64,000 nucleotides of DNA from Mangrovicella endophytica (GTDB taxonomy: Bacteria; Pseudomonadota; Alphaproteobacteria; Rhizobiales; Rhizobiaceae), in the NCBI RefSeq assembly GCF_002893625.1, contig NZ_PKMZ01000002.1, positions 186,001-250,000 of the forward strand. Reading direction: 5' to 3'. Both the position numbers and the translations under genes were made by a program. Positions 33,578-42,283 of the stretch are shown in pieces (the stretch's first letter is position 1; each line of letters starts with the position of its first letter). The notes under the pieces are model-generated. The model was not told the DNA's origin, ran no database searches, and worked only from the letters and a program-made list of their open reading frames with translations.

Positions 33578-33665
33578 TGGGAGACGTGGGCGGAAGGCAG
33601 CCGCTGCAGTCCGGATGCGACCGCGCAGTCGGCCCGGCCGCCTGCGCATCTGGCTAAATTCAACG

Positions 33666-34109
33666 ATGCGCCGGGTCATCGACAAATCGTCGCACCCGTG
33701 TCATGGCCGTCCCATGCGGTTCTGGCGCGACATCGTGAACGACAGGCTTTCGGGCGGCGCGCTCTGCGTCCTCCTGATGCTAGCCTTCGTCTTCCAGGCC
33801 GCCGTCTCCGGACGAGCGGCCGCAGCCGAACTCGCGCCCGACCACGCGACCGTCATCTGTTCCTCGTCGGGCGAGGGCGCTCACCGACCGAGCGATCCGG
33901 CTCCCGGCCACGACTGCCCCTGCCGCGAACTCTGTCAGGCCGGCGCGCACATGCCAGTGGCGCTTGCGCCCGCAGGCGGCGCGGGCATTCCCTTCCGCTT
34001 TGCCGACCGGGTGGAGGTGGCACCCGCATCGCCGGCACCCGCCCGGCTGCGCCTTCTGTTCAGGCCGCATCCGGCACGCGCGCCGCCTTTCACCTCGATC
34101 CAGGCCTGA
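33666..34109 (+). CDS. Small Cys/His-containing exported protein (DUF2946-like)
   Basis: 147 residues from ATG 33666 (or 131 from ATG 33714). One hydrophobic segment (about 29-48) looks like a signal anchor, followed by a region with Cys and His: V-I-C-S-S and H-D-C-P-C-R-E-L-C-Q-A-G-A-H. Its size, single N-terminal helix and position before a PepSY membrane protein resemble DUF2946-type proteins found beside copper or iron uptake genes. Neither start has a good RBS. Function is inference from context. Confidence 0.6.
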   Translation: MRRVIDKSSHPCHGRPMRFWRDIVNDRLSGGALCVLLMLAFVFQAAVSGRAAAAELAPDHATVICSSSGEGAHRPSDPAPGHDCPCRELCQAGAHMPVALAPAGGAGIPFRFADRVEVAPASPAPARLRLLFRPHPARAPPFTSIQA

Positions 34110-34220
34110 TCCGCGCCGGGGCGCCGCCCCGGCTTCTGCTTGACAATGGCCGCCTGCGCGCACCTGTCGTCCTAAGGGCGGGGTGCCGCCGGGCGGGCGA
34201 CGTTTCGAGGCATTTTCGCA

Positions 34221-35615
34221 ATGACCGACCTGACTGCCCGCGTGCAGCCGGCACCCGCCGCGCTCGCTCTCGACACCTACCGCGCCATCTGGCGTTGGCA
34301 CTTCTATGCAGGCCTGATCGCCGTACCCTTCATGATCCTGCTGGCGGTGACCGGCTCGCTCTACCTCTTCAAGGACGAGATCGACGACACCGCCTTCGCC
34401 TACCGCAACCTCGTCGCTGAGACCTCCACCACACCGCTGCCGCCGAGCGAGCTCGTTGCCCGTGGACTAAAGGCGGTGCCGGGCTCGACCCTGTCGGCCT
34501 ATCGCGAACCGGCCGACGCTGCAGGCTCGGCCCGCATCGCGCTGACGAAGGATGGGGAGACGGTCTACGCCTTCGTCGATCCTTACAGCGGCAGGGTTCT
34601 CGACACCGTCGAGAAGCGCCAGGAGTTCAACGAAGTCGTTCGGAAGATCCACAGCCTCGAATATTTCGGGCCCTACGCCAACCGCCTGATCGAGGCGATC
34701 GCCGGCTTTGCCATCATCCTCGTCGCATCCGGCCTCTATCTCTGGTGGCCGCGGCGGCAGACCGGCGGCATCGTGTTCGTGCGCGGCACGCCGTCGAAGC
34801 GCGTGTTCTGGCGCGACATTCATGCTGTGACCGGCGCCTTCGCCGGCCTGTTCATCGCCTTCCTGGCTTTCACTGGACTGCCCTGGTCCTCCGTCTGGGG
34901 CAGCAAGCTGACCGAGCTGACGGTCGCGACCGGCACCGGCTATCCCGCCGCCCTGTGGGATAGCGTGCCGGTTTCGGGCGAGCACGCGAGCCACAAGATG
35001 GAAACCGTCGGCTGGACGATGGAAGCGTCCCCGATGCCGATGTCCCAGGACATGCCGATGGCGCACGAGATGCCGGCCGCTCCGCCAAGCCCGATCGGCC
35101 TCGATCGTGCCGTCGCCATTGCCCGCGAGCGCGGCATGGCTCCGCGCTTCGAGGTCACCGTTCCCGGCGACGACAAAGGCGTCTACTCGGCCGCGGTGTT
35201 TCCGCACGATCTGGCGCGGGCACGCACCATCCATATCGACCAGTATTCGGGCGAGCCGCTGGTGGACATCAGCTATGCCGACTACGGAGCTGCGGCGAAA
35301 GCGATCGAGCTCGGGATCAACATCCACATGGGCCAGGAGTTCGGCCTCGCCAACCAGCTCCTGATGCTGGCGACCTGCCTCGCGATCATCCTGGCTTCGG
35401 TGTCGGCCGTCGTCATGTGGCTGAAGCGACGGCCCTCCGGTCGCATCGGCGTGCCGCCCTATCCGACGAGCCGCCGCGTCTATGTCGGGCTCTGGATGCT
35501 GGCCATCATATGCGGCGTTCTGTTTCCGCTGTCAGGCTTCCTGATCCTGGCGATGTTGGCGGTTGATCTCCTGATCATCCGCACCGTGCCGCCGCTGCGC
35601 AGACTCTTTGCCTGA
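34221..35615 (+). CDS. PepSY-associated membrane protein (PiuB-like) with a Met/His-rich periplasmic loop
   Basis: 464 residues. Four main helices (about 30-50, 155-175, 205-230, 380-400) plus C-terminal helices, with the PepSY_TM domain signatures W-H-F-Y-A-G, K-I-H-S-L-E-Y-F-G-P and I-N-I-H-M-G-Q. These proteins are thought to be metal or siderophore reductases or uptake partners in the inner membrane; the conserved His residues in helices may bind haem. Residues about 254-290 are unusually rich in Met, with H, which points to copper. The preceding small Cys/His gene may work with it. Confidence 0.8.
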   Translation: MTDLTARVQPAPAALALDTYRAIWRWHFYAGLIAVPFMILLAVTGSLYLFKDEIDDTAFAYRNLVAETSTTPLPPSELVARGLKAVPGSTLSAYREPADAAGSARIALTKDGETVYAFVDPYSGRVLDTVEKRQEFNEVVRKIHSLEYFGPYANRLIEAIAGFAIILVASGLYLWWPRRQTGGIVFVRGTPSKRVFWRDIHAVTGAFAGLFIAFLAFTGLPWSSVWGSKLTELTVATGTGYPAALWDSVPVSGEHASHKMETVGWTMEASPMPMSQDMPMAHEMPAAPPSPIGLDRAVAIARERGMAPRFEVTVPGDDKGVYSAAVFPHDLARARTIHIDQYSGEPLVDISYADYGAAAKAIELGINIHMGQEFGLANQLLMLATCLAIILASVSAVVMWLKRRPSGRIGVPPYPTSRRVYVGLWMLAIICGVLFPLSGFLILAMLAVDLLIIRTVPPLRRLFA

Positions 35616-35680
35616 TCTGCAGCGCCGCGCGGGCGGGCGACGCGCTGCGACCTGCGTGTTTAAGCGCCAGCTTCGCCTTT

Positions 35681-36235
35681 TCAGCCGAGATGGCGAAGCA
35701 CCATATCAGCCCGTGCCGACACGTCGATCTTCGGCAGGATGATCGTCTCATAGCCAAGCTTGGGATAGATGCGCGCCAGGCGCTCGTACTCCGCGACGGC
35801 CTCATCGAGACCGTGTCGGCGTTCACGATCCGTGGCGTAGATCTCGGGCCAGGGCGGGGTCAGAAAGACGCGCCGGTGGTAGGGCGCATCCTCGGCCAAA
35901 GTGGCACGCGCCGGTGCCCCTGTCGCAAGTTCCAGCGCCACGGCTGCATCGACGAGGCCGCGATCGAAAAACACCCAGCCTTCCGCTGCGGAGACCGTCT
36001 TCCTGTCATCACGAGCCATATCGAGCGCCCGCCGTGCGAAGGCGGCAAGATCGGTCCAGGGCAGGGCCGCGCCCGCCTGGCGTTGCTCCGCTTCGACGAT
36101 GCGGCGCCCCGGCTCCGGCACCGTTCGGAAGCCGCGGCATGCCAGTTCCGCCAGGAGCGTCGACTTGCCGCCGCCTGAGCATCCGGAGAGGACGACATGT
36201 CGCGAGGCGGCGTCATCGGGTCCCCGCGATAGCAT
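35681..36235 (-). CDS. P-loop AAA ATPase/kinase-like protein downstream of bacteriophytochrome
   Basis: 184 residues. Walker A is G-C-S-G-G-G-K-S-T-L-L near residues 18-28; R-G-L-V-D-A-A in the middle (preceded by F-F-D) resembles the AAA_28/NadR-like kinase family, and R-R-H-G-L-D-E may be part of a lid. Substrate unknown. It begins 27 bases after the phytochrome stop on the same strand, so co-transcription is likely. Confidence 0.7.
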   Translation of the reverse strand: MLSRGPDDAASRHVVLSGCSGGGKSTLLAELACRGFRTVPEPGRRIVEAEQRQAGAALPWTDLAAFARRALDMARDDRKTVSAAEGWVFFDRGLVDAAVALELATGAPARATLAEDAPYHRRVFLTPPWPEIYATDRERRHGLDEAVAEYERLARIYPKLGYETIILPKIDVSARADMVLRHLG

Positions 36236-36262
36236 GCCGGTCTCTCCCCAACCGCCAGCGGC

Positions 36263-38419
36263 TCAGCGTGGCGTCTCGACCGGAGCGGAAACGACGGCTC
36301 TGAAGCCCGGCATGTTGTCGGTGTAGTCGATCGTGCCGACGAGCTGACTCGCAATCGCGCGCAGCATGCGCGAGCCAAAACCCGTACCAAGCGTCTTTTC
36401 ACCTTTGCCGACGCCGCGGTCGGCAACGATGATCCGGAAGCGGTTGTGGTGCTGCTCCAGCGAGATGGACAGCGGCCCAGGGCGGCCGCCATAGGCGTAT
36501 TTGTTGACGTTGATCACCAGCTCGGTGACGATCAGGCCGACATTCACGGCCCGATCGGCGGAGACGAGCACCGGCGCCAGCTCGAGCTGGAGATGCTCGC
36601 GCCAACCCTCCTCCAGGGAGGATAGAAGCTCCTCGACCAGTTCCTCCAGGTAGCGGCCGAGATCGACCACTTCGACGCTGCTGTCGCTATAGAGACGGCG
36701 GTGAACCAGCGCGACAGCACCAATGCGCCGCTGCGCTTCGGCGAGATGCGCCACCGCATCGCTGCCGGCTGCTTCCTTCGACTGCATCCGCAGGAACGTC
36801 ATCACCAGCTGCAGGCTGTTCTGCACCCGGTGGTTCACCTCCTTGAGAAGAAAATCCTTCTGGCGCAACAGGGCCTCGTTCTCGCGGTTCGTGACCGCAA
36901 GCTCCTCGTTGAGCAACCGGACGCGCTGGTTAGCCCGCTCCTCCAGCAGCCGGCGCACCAGCCGTCCGGCGGATTCGGTCTCGGCCAGCGACCAGGATCG
37001 CGAGCGGCCACGCACGGTCTCCACCCAGTCCTCGAAGGATGAGCGCGGCGTCAGCACAGCGGTGGGATCGGCCGCGACGTCCTTGTGCGGGTTGCCGGCC
37101 CAGTTCACGACCTCCAGCTTCTCGGCTCTGAACCATAGGAGGATCGTGGGGATCTCCGTGGACATGGTCACGCCGAGAAGGCCGCTGGCCTCGGCCCGGT
37201 AACGGGCCGCCGGCGCGAACTCCTCCGACAGACGGGCGGTGCTGATCGGGATCTGGGCCGGGCCCTTGCGGACAAAGGCGCCGAGCTCACGGATTGCTTC
37301 ATCGTCCGGGCAGTGGCCGGTCTTGTAGAGATCGCGGCCTTGTATGGCGGCGAAGCCATCGGCGTTGAGCATGGTGCGCAGGTCCGTGCCGATGCGCTGG
37401 AAGAAATCGGACAGCGACGTGTCGCGCCCGAGCTTGGCGCAGACCGCATCTTCATTGGACCTGTGCCGGATGCGCTCGCGATACAGAAGTGCCTCGTCCT
37501 TGGCACGGATCTGGCGGGACAGGTTGCTGGCCAGCGCACGACAGCTGACTCGCACCGGCAGCGACAGGCGCCTCGGCGTACGGTTGTGGCAGGCGATCAG
37601 GCCCCAGAGTATGCCGTCCTGGACGATCGATATCGAGGCCGAGGCGGCGACATTCATGTTGCGCAGATACTGCAGATGGATGGGCGACACGCTCCGCAGC
37701 GAGGCATCGCTGAGGTCGAGCGGAGGCCTGTCGGCGCGGCCCGGCCGAATGGGAGCCGGCACGTAGCCCACGTCCGGAATGACGCGGATGCGATTGCGCA
37801 CATAGAGTTCGCGTGCCTGCCGCGGGATGTCGGCCGCCGGAAAGTGGTAGTTCATGAAGGAGTCGACGCCCTCGGCGCTGGACTCGGCGATCACCACCCC
37901 GGCATCGTCGTCCAGGAAGCGGTAGATCATCACCCGGTCATAGCCGGTCAGCTGCCGGAAGATCTGCGCCGCTTCCCGGCAGAGATCGTCGAGGCCGATG
38001 GTGCGCTCGAAGCGGTGGCTGGCCTTCTCGATCATCGCCAGCACGCCCAGTGGCCCGCCGAGCGGTCCGCCGCCGGGCTCGCCCGCGGGCTCCAGCTCCA
38101 CCAGCAGCTTCTCCTGGGACCGGTGCATGGCGGCATCAAACCGCTCGCTTGTGCCGTTCACCCGTCCGAGAATGACGCTGTCGCCGATCGCCTCAAGCCG
38201 GTCGGAGGCGTCCACTTCCTGCCCGAGCAAGGCCGGCAGCCACTGGCCGACCCATTCGGGCGCCAGACGCGTCTCGATATCCCCTGCGCCCGCCTCGATG
38301 ATCAGCGTCGCCGGGTCGACGACAAGCAGGAGGCCATGCGGCTGGATCGCGCCGGGGATGTGGATCGGCTCGCGATCGCACATCGTCAGATCCGGGGCGG
38401 CAACAGTCTTGTTAAACAT
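36263..38419 (-). CDS. bphP: Bacteriophytochrome histidine kinase
   Basis: 718 residues. PAS (about 10-115), GAF (about 135-300), PHY (about 320-490) and a HisKA_2/HWE-type kinase (about 500-718). The bilin-linking Cys is Cys14 in L-T-M-C-D-R-E-P-I-H; the GAF motif F-P-A-A-D-I-P, S-P-I-H-L-Q-Y and the His in L-I-A-C-H-N are kept, so biliverdin binding and red/far-red photoconversion are expected. The phospho-accepting His is His530 in E-V-N-H-R-V-Q-N-S-L-Q, with N-box V-I-N-V-N-K. There is no haem oxygenase or response regulator directly adjacent. Confidence 0.93.
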   Translation of the reverse strand: MFNKTVAAPDLTMCDREPIHIPGAIQPHGLLLVVDPATLIIEAGAGDIETRLAPEWVGQWLPALLGQEVDASDRLEAIGDSVILGRVNGTSERFDAAMHRSQEKLLVELEPAGEPGGGPLGGPLGVLAMIEKASHRFERTIGLDDLCREAAQIFRQLTGYDRVMIYRFLDDDAGVVIAESSAEGVDSFMNYHFPAADIPRQARELYVRNRIRVIPDVGYVPAPIRPGRADRPPLDLSDASLRSVSPIHLQYLRNMNVAASASISIVQDGILWGLIACHNRTPRRLSLPVRVSCRALASNLSRQIRAKDEALLYRERIRHRSNEDAVCAKLGRDTSLSDFFQRIGTDLRTMLNADGFAAIQGRDLYKTGHCPDDEAIRELGAFVRKGPAQIPISTARLSEEFAPAARYRAEASGLLGVTMSTEIPTILLWFRAEKLEVVNWAGNPHKDVAADPTAVLTPRSSFEDWVETVRGRSRSWSLAETESAGRLVRRLLEERANQRVRLLNEELAVTNRENEALLRQKDFLLKEVNHRVQNSLQLVMTFLRMQSKEAAGSDAVAHLAEAQRRIGAVALVHRRLYSDSSVEVVDLGRYLEELVEELLSSLEEGWREHLQLELAPVLVSADRAVNVGLIVTELVINVNKYAYGGRPGPLSISLEQHHNRFRIIVADRGVGKGEKTLGTGFGSRMLRAIASQLVGTIDYTDNMPGFRAVVSAPVETPR

Positions 38420-38638
38420 GAGGCCTTCCCTTGGTGGCGCGTCGAGCGATTATGACGACACGGGAGGATTCTTGCCCATCAAACTTTCGACAGGTCTGAC
38501 CGCGAGCGGCATTGGCGTCCGGGCATTGGGCGACGCGACGCCGACAGCCCGCAATCGATGGTGCTCACGCCCGGGGCGCTCCTCCCAGCAGGGGCTTGAT
38601 GTGCAGCTCGCCCATTGCAGCGGCGGTCTTGCCGGTGC

Positions 38639-39619
38639 TCAGCTGCCGAACATCACCAGCTTCGGCTCTTCGGCCTTCGGTGCGTCGATGATCGGCCTGG
38701 CCTTGATCGCCCGACCGTCGCTGAGAAGCTGGCGCTCGCGGATCCAGTCGATGCCGGTTCCGTCAGCGCGGTGGCCGCGCTCGCGCTGCGTCAGCGACCA
38801 GGCGCCGGGCTCGCCATCGATCTCGAAGAGGTTATAGCGCGCCGCCGGCTTTTCCGGGTCGCCGGGGTTCTGGCTGGCCGAGGGAACGCCGACCACAGGC
38901 ACCTTCCCCTCCGGCCCGTCCAGCCAGTAGAGCGTGTCGAGATGCGTATGGCCGTGCAGCACCAGCTCAGCCCCGACCTCGCGCATCACCTTGGAAAAGA
39001 ACTGTTTGCCGATCAGCCGCTTGCTCCAGGCTGCAGCGCCGGAAATCGGCGGATGGTGGATCATCACGACGCGGAAGTGGCCGGTGGCGCGGCAGGTCTC
39101 CAGCATGCGCGCCAGCGCCACGGCCTGGCCACGGTTGAAGGCGCCGGTGGCAAAGAAGGGCGCCGTCGCCTCGGCGCTGCAGACGCCGAGGAGCGCGACC
39201 TTGCCGCGCACGCGGATATAGGGGAAGCCCTGACTCACCGCCGTCAGCGGGTTGTCGCCGGTCAGGTACGGCTTCCACTCCTCGCAGGAGCGTTTCAGCG
39301 CGCCGGGCACATAGGCGTCGTGGTTGCCAGGCACGACGGAGACATTCGCCGGCGTGCCGAGTTCCTCCAGCCAGACCCTGGCCGCGAGGGTCTCCTTCTT
39401 GGTAGCGAGGTTCACGAGATCACCGGTCACCGCGACGTGGTCGGGCACCTGCGCCTTCATGTCGGTGACCAGATCGATCAGCGTCGTGCCAAACATCGCC
39501 AACCGGCGGTTGCGATGCCAGTTGACATAGCCGGTGACGCGCTTGGAGGCGAGCTCACGAAGCGTCAGATCCGGCAGTGGGCCGAGGTGGATGTCGGAGA
39601 GATGAGCGAGCCGGAACAT
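38639..39619 (-). CDS. Calcineurin-like metallophosphoesterase
   Basis: 326 residues from ATG 39619. The five metal-binding motifs are present in order: S-D-I-H-L (8-12), T-G-D-L-V-N, P-G-N-H-D, H-H-P and G-H-T-H. Members hydrolyse phosphoesters (cyclic nucleotides, nucleotides or phospholipid precursors); the substrate cannot be read from the motifs. It precedes the phytochrome on the same strand with 219 bases between. Longer starts upstream add poor sequence. Confidence 0.85.
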   Translation of the reverse strand: MFRLAHLSDIHLGPLPDLTLRELASKRVTGYVNWHRNRRLAMFGTTLIDLVTDMKAQVPDHVAVTGDLVNLATKKETLAARVWLEELGTPANVSVVPGNHDAYVPGALKRSCEEWKPYLTGDNPLTAVSQGFPYIRVRGKVALLGVCSAEATAPFFATGAFNRGQAVALARMLETCRATGHFRVVMIHHPPISGAAAWSKRLIGKQFFSKVMREVGAELVLHGHTHLDTLYWLDGPEGKVPVVGVPSASQNPGDPEKPAARYNLFEIDGEPGAWSLTQRERGHRADGTGIDWIRERQLLSDGRAIKARPIIDAPKAEEPKLVMFGS

Positions 39620-39831
39620 GGAGTTAAATCTACCGGACTCGCGCGAGATTGACAGAGGCGCTTTGCCACCGGATTGCAGAATGGCATTTGCCCGATGAAC
39701 CTCTACGGCGCGGCCGGGTTCGCTCCACATGTGCCACGCCGGTCTTCACGCGGCTTCGACGGGGGGCAGCGTCGGGATGTGCGAGGCTCGAAACGGCGGC
39801 GGCGGCGGCGCGCGATCCCGATGAAGAAGGC

Positions 39832-40308
39832 ATGGTCGATGCGATGAGGTTGCGCGAGAAACTCCTGGTTCGCCTGCTGCACGGCGTCCATCTGGCATCG
39901 CGGCCGCTGACGCTCGGCGTGCGCGGGGCGGCCTTCGACGACGAGGGACGCGTCTGCCTCCTGCGCCACACCTATGTGTCAGGCTGGCACATGCCGGGCG
40001 GCGGCGTCGAGGTCGGCGAAACGGCGGAGACCGCGCTGCGGCGTGAACTGCAGGAGGAGGCGGCGCTGGACCTCGCTCGCCCGCCGCTTCTCTTCGGCGT
40101 CTATCTCAACACTGTCGGCACGCGGCGCGACCACGTGCTCCTCTACCGCTGCGATGCCGTCTTGGCTGCCACGCCGAAGAAGGGTGACCGCGAGATTGCC
40201 GAATGCGGCTTCTTCCCGCTCGACGATCTGCCGGAGGGCACGACTCCGGCCACGCGCCGGCGGCTCGATGAGCTGTCCGGACGGGCAGCGCCCTCAGCCC
40301 TGTGGTGA
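39832..40308 (+). CDS. Nudix hydrolase
   Basis: 158 residues. The Nudix box reads G-G-V-E-V-G-E, then seven residues, R-E-L-Q-E-E-A-A-L; the usual final Gly is Ala. It probably hydrolyses a nucleoside diphosphate derivative in the cytoplasm. ATG 39832 is nearly touching GAAGAAGG, so ATG 39844 may be the real start. Its last 15 bases overlap the end of the convergent glutathionyl-hydroquinone reductase gene. Confidence 0.8.
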   Translation: MVDAMRLREKLLVRLLHGVHLASRPLTLGVRGAAFDDEGRVCLLRHTYVSGWHMPGGGVEVGETAETALRRELQEEAALDLARPPLLFGVYLNTVGTRRDHVLLYRCDAVLAATPKKGDREIAECGFFPLDDLPEGTTPATRRRLDELSGRAAPSALW

Positions 40309-41286
40309 GGCGAAGCGGCCGCGGTCATGCGGCTGAGTCAGATCCTGGTCCGGGCCGATCGGGACGATGCCGGTCGGATTGATCATCGTGTGGCTCCCGT
40401 AATAGTGCCCCTTGATGTGCTCGAAGTTCACGGTCTCGGCGACGCCCGGCGTCTGATAGAGATCGAGCAGGTAGTTGAAGAGATTGGGATAGTCGGCGAT
40501 CTGCCGGCAGTTGCACTTGAAGTGCCCGTGATAGACGGCGTCGAAGCGCACAAGTGTCGTGAACAGGCGCCAGTCCGCTTCGGTCGGCGCATCGCCGACA
40601 AGGAAGCGCTGGTCGGACAAACGCTCCTCCAGCCAATCCAGCGCAGCAAAGAGCGTGCGGCAGGCCTTCTCGTAGACCTCTTGGGACGTCGCAAAACCGG
40701 CCTTGTAGACGCCGTTGTTGACGTCGTCATAGACGCGTGCGTTCACCCGGTCGATCTCCGGCAGGAGCGCCTGGGGCGCGATGTCCACCGACGCATCTCC
40801 CCACTGGTCGAAGGCGCGGTTGAGGATGCGGATGATCTCGGCCGACTCGTTGTTGACGATCGTGCCGGTTTCCTTGTCCCACAGCACCGGCACGGTGACG
40901 CGGCCGGTATAGTGCGGATCCGCTTTCAGGTAGACTTCGTAGAGCCGCTTCGCGCCGTTGACGTCGTCCGGGGTTGCGCCCGGCCGATCCGAGAAGACCC
41001 AGCCTTCCTCCTTCATCAGGAAGTCGACCACCGAGACGGAGATGACGTCCTCCAGCTTCTTCAGCCGGCGCACGATCAGCGTGCGGTGTGCCCAGGGGCA
41101 GGCGAGAGAGACATAGAGGTGATAGCGGCCCTTGGCGGCGGGCAAGGCGGGCTGCCCGTCAGGTCCAGGCGCACCGTCCAGGGTGATCCAGTTGCGGAAC
41201 GTCGTGGTGGTGCGCTTGAAGCTGCCGCCGGTCGACTTGGTGTCGTACCACTTGTCCTGCCACTGGCCGTCCACCAGAAGTCCCAT
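40294..41286 (-). CDS. Glutathionyl-hydroquinone reductase (Xi-class GST)
   Basis: 330 residues. The catalytic C-P-W-A motif has Cys63, and downstream T-V-P-V-L-W-D and N-N-E-S-A-E-I-I complete the thioredoxin-like domain; an all-helical GST domain follows with a conserved F-N-Y-L-L-D-L-Y. These enzymes use glutathione to reduce glutathionyl-hydroquinones, detoxifying quinone metabolites. It is convergent with the Nudix gene, sharing 15 bases. Confidence 0.9.
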   Translation of the reverse strand: MGLLVDGQWQDKWYDTKSTGGSFKRTTTTFRNWITLDGAPGPDGQPALPAAKGRYHLYVSLACPWAHRTLIVRRLKKLEDVISVSVVDFLMKEEGWVFSDRPGATPDDVNGAKRLYEVYLKADPHYTGRVTVPVLWDKETGTIVNNESAEIIRILNRAFDQWGDASVDIAPQALLPEIDRVNARVYDDVNNGVYKAGFATSQEVYEKACRTLFAALDWLEERLSDQRFLVGDAPTEADWRLFTTLVRFDAVYHGHFKCNCRQIADYPNLFNYLLDLYQTPGVAETVNFEHIKGHYYGSHTMINPTGIVPIGPDQDLTQPHDRGRFASPQG

Positions 41287-41646
41287 CGCACCCGTTCCCT
41301 GCCGATAATCGCCTCTACTGGCCGGTCAGGCCGGCCTTCTTGGAAGAACCTGATGGCACGGGAGGCGTTCCGGGGCAGGAGCGACGCAGTGTCAACATGG
41401 CGCCGACGCCGGCGGTTTGTGCCCGTCTCAGCCGGCCCCTGATGCGCAGCCGGTGGACGATGGCGCCGGCAGATGCTAAGCGCCGTTTCCGCGCCGGCAA
41501 ACTGGCCAGCAGATGGGGATGGATGATGCAGATCCAGCGACGACGATCCGGAGCGCGTGCCGCACAGGCACACGAACTGAGCCGCCGCTGACCGCCCCGA
41601 AGGAGGAGTGGCACGCGGCGACCCTGCCCCTGCCGGAGCCTTCTTC
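41287..41646. other. Intergenic region between divergent GST-type and GNAT genes
   Basis: 360 bases with no convincing gene. A small inverted repeat GGCCGG/CCGGCC (41320-41336) is followed by TTCTT. The region should carry the promoters of both flanking genes. Reading frames here on both strands are Arg/Pro/Ser-rich and lack domains. Confidence 0.45.
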
Positions 41647-42144
41647 ATGCTTGCCGACGTCCGCTACGTCCCGGAAACGCCCGCCTGCGACCTTGAGATC
41701 GACGCCATCGCCGAGGAGGCTTTCGGCCCCGGCCGCTTCGCCCGCGCGGCTGAGCGCGTGCGCGAGATGGCCCGGCATGACCGCTCGCTTTCCTTCGTGG
41801 CGCTGCTCGATGGCGAGGTGATCGGCTCGGTGCGCCAGACGCCGATCGCAATCGGCGGTGTCGACGCCCTGATGCTCGGGCCACTCGCCGTGCGGCCGGC
41901 CTTCAAGAGCCGCGGTGCCGGCAAGGCGCTGATGCGCCTCGCCGCAGAGGCGGCGACGAAAGCGGGCGAGCGCTCGATCATCCTCGTCGGCGATCCGCCA
42001 TACTACGAGGCGCTCGGCTACCGGGTGCTGCCGCGCGGCTCGGTGCTCATGCCAGGCCCCGTCGATCCCGCGCGGCTTCTGGGGCTGGAGCTCTCCCCCG
42101 GAGCGCTTGCGGAGCTGCGGGGCAGGGTGACGGCGCGGCGTTGA
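41647..42144 (+). CDS. GNAT-family N-acetyltransferase
   Basis: 165 residues from the ATG at 41647, preceded by CCGGAGCC. Motif A of the acetyl-CoA-binding site reads L-A-V-R-P-A-F-K-S-R-G-A-G-K-A-L-M (about 82-98), and Y-Y-E-A-L-G-Y-R-V provides the typical C-terminal beta-bulge segment. The protein resembles YhbS-type acetyltransferases; the acceptor is unknown. An in-frame start at 41608 is possible but unsupported. Confidence 0.82.
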   Translation: MLADVRYVPETPACDLEIDAIAEEAFGPGRFARAAERVREMARHDRSLSFVALLDGEVIGSVRQTPIAIGGVDALMLGPLAVRPAFKSRGAGKALMRLAAEAATKAGERSIILVGDPPYYEALGYRVLPRGSVLMPGPVDPARLLGLELSPGALAELRGRVTARR

Positions 42145-42283
42145 GAAGCGCGATTGATCTGCAGATGGTGGCAAAGCGACGCGCTGCCTTTTGGCGGCGC
42201 ACGATTTTCTGATGACGGCGGGCTGAACCATCCCGCGCGGCGCAGCCTTTGGCCCAGAGCAACCTGAATCTCTGGAGCCCCCA

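Noticed and set aside
38571-38600. Another CTCCTCCC motif, near the bphP/phosphoesterase gap
   Set aside because: Flanking bases pair over only about three positions (GCT/AGC), so no stable hairpin presents the motif; unlike the sRNA at 16.1 kb it is single and lacks a terminator.
41315-41614. 99-codon minus-strand frame between the GST-type and GNAT genes
   Set aside because: Arg/Ser/Pro-rich, no domain, no convincing ribosome-binding site.
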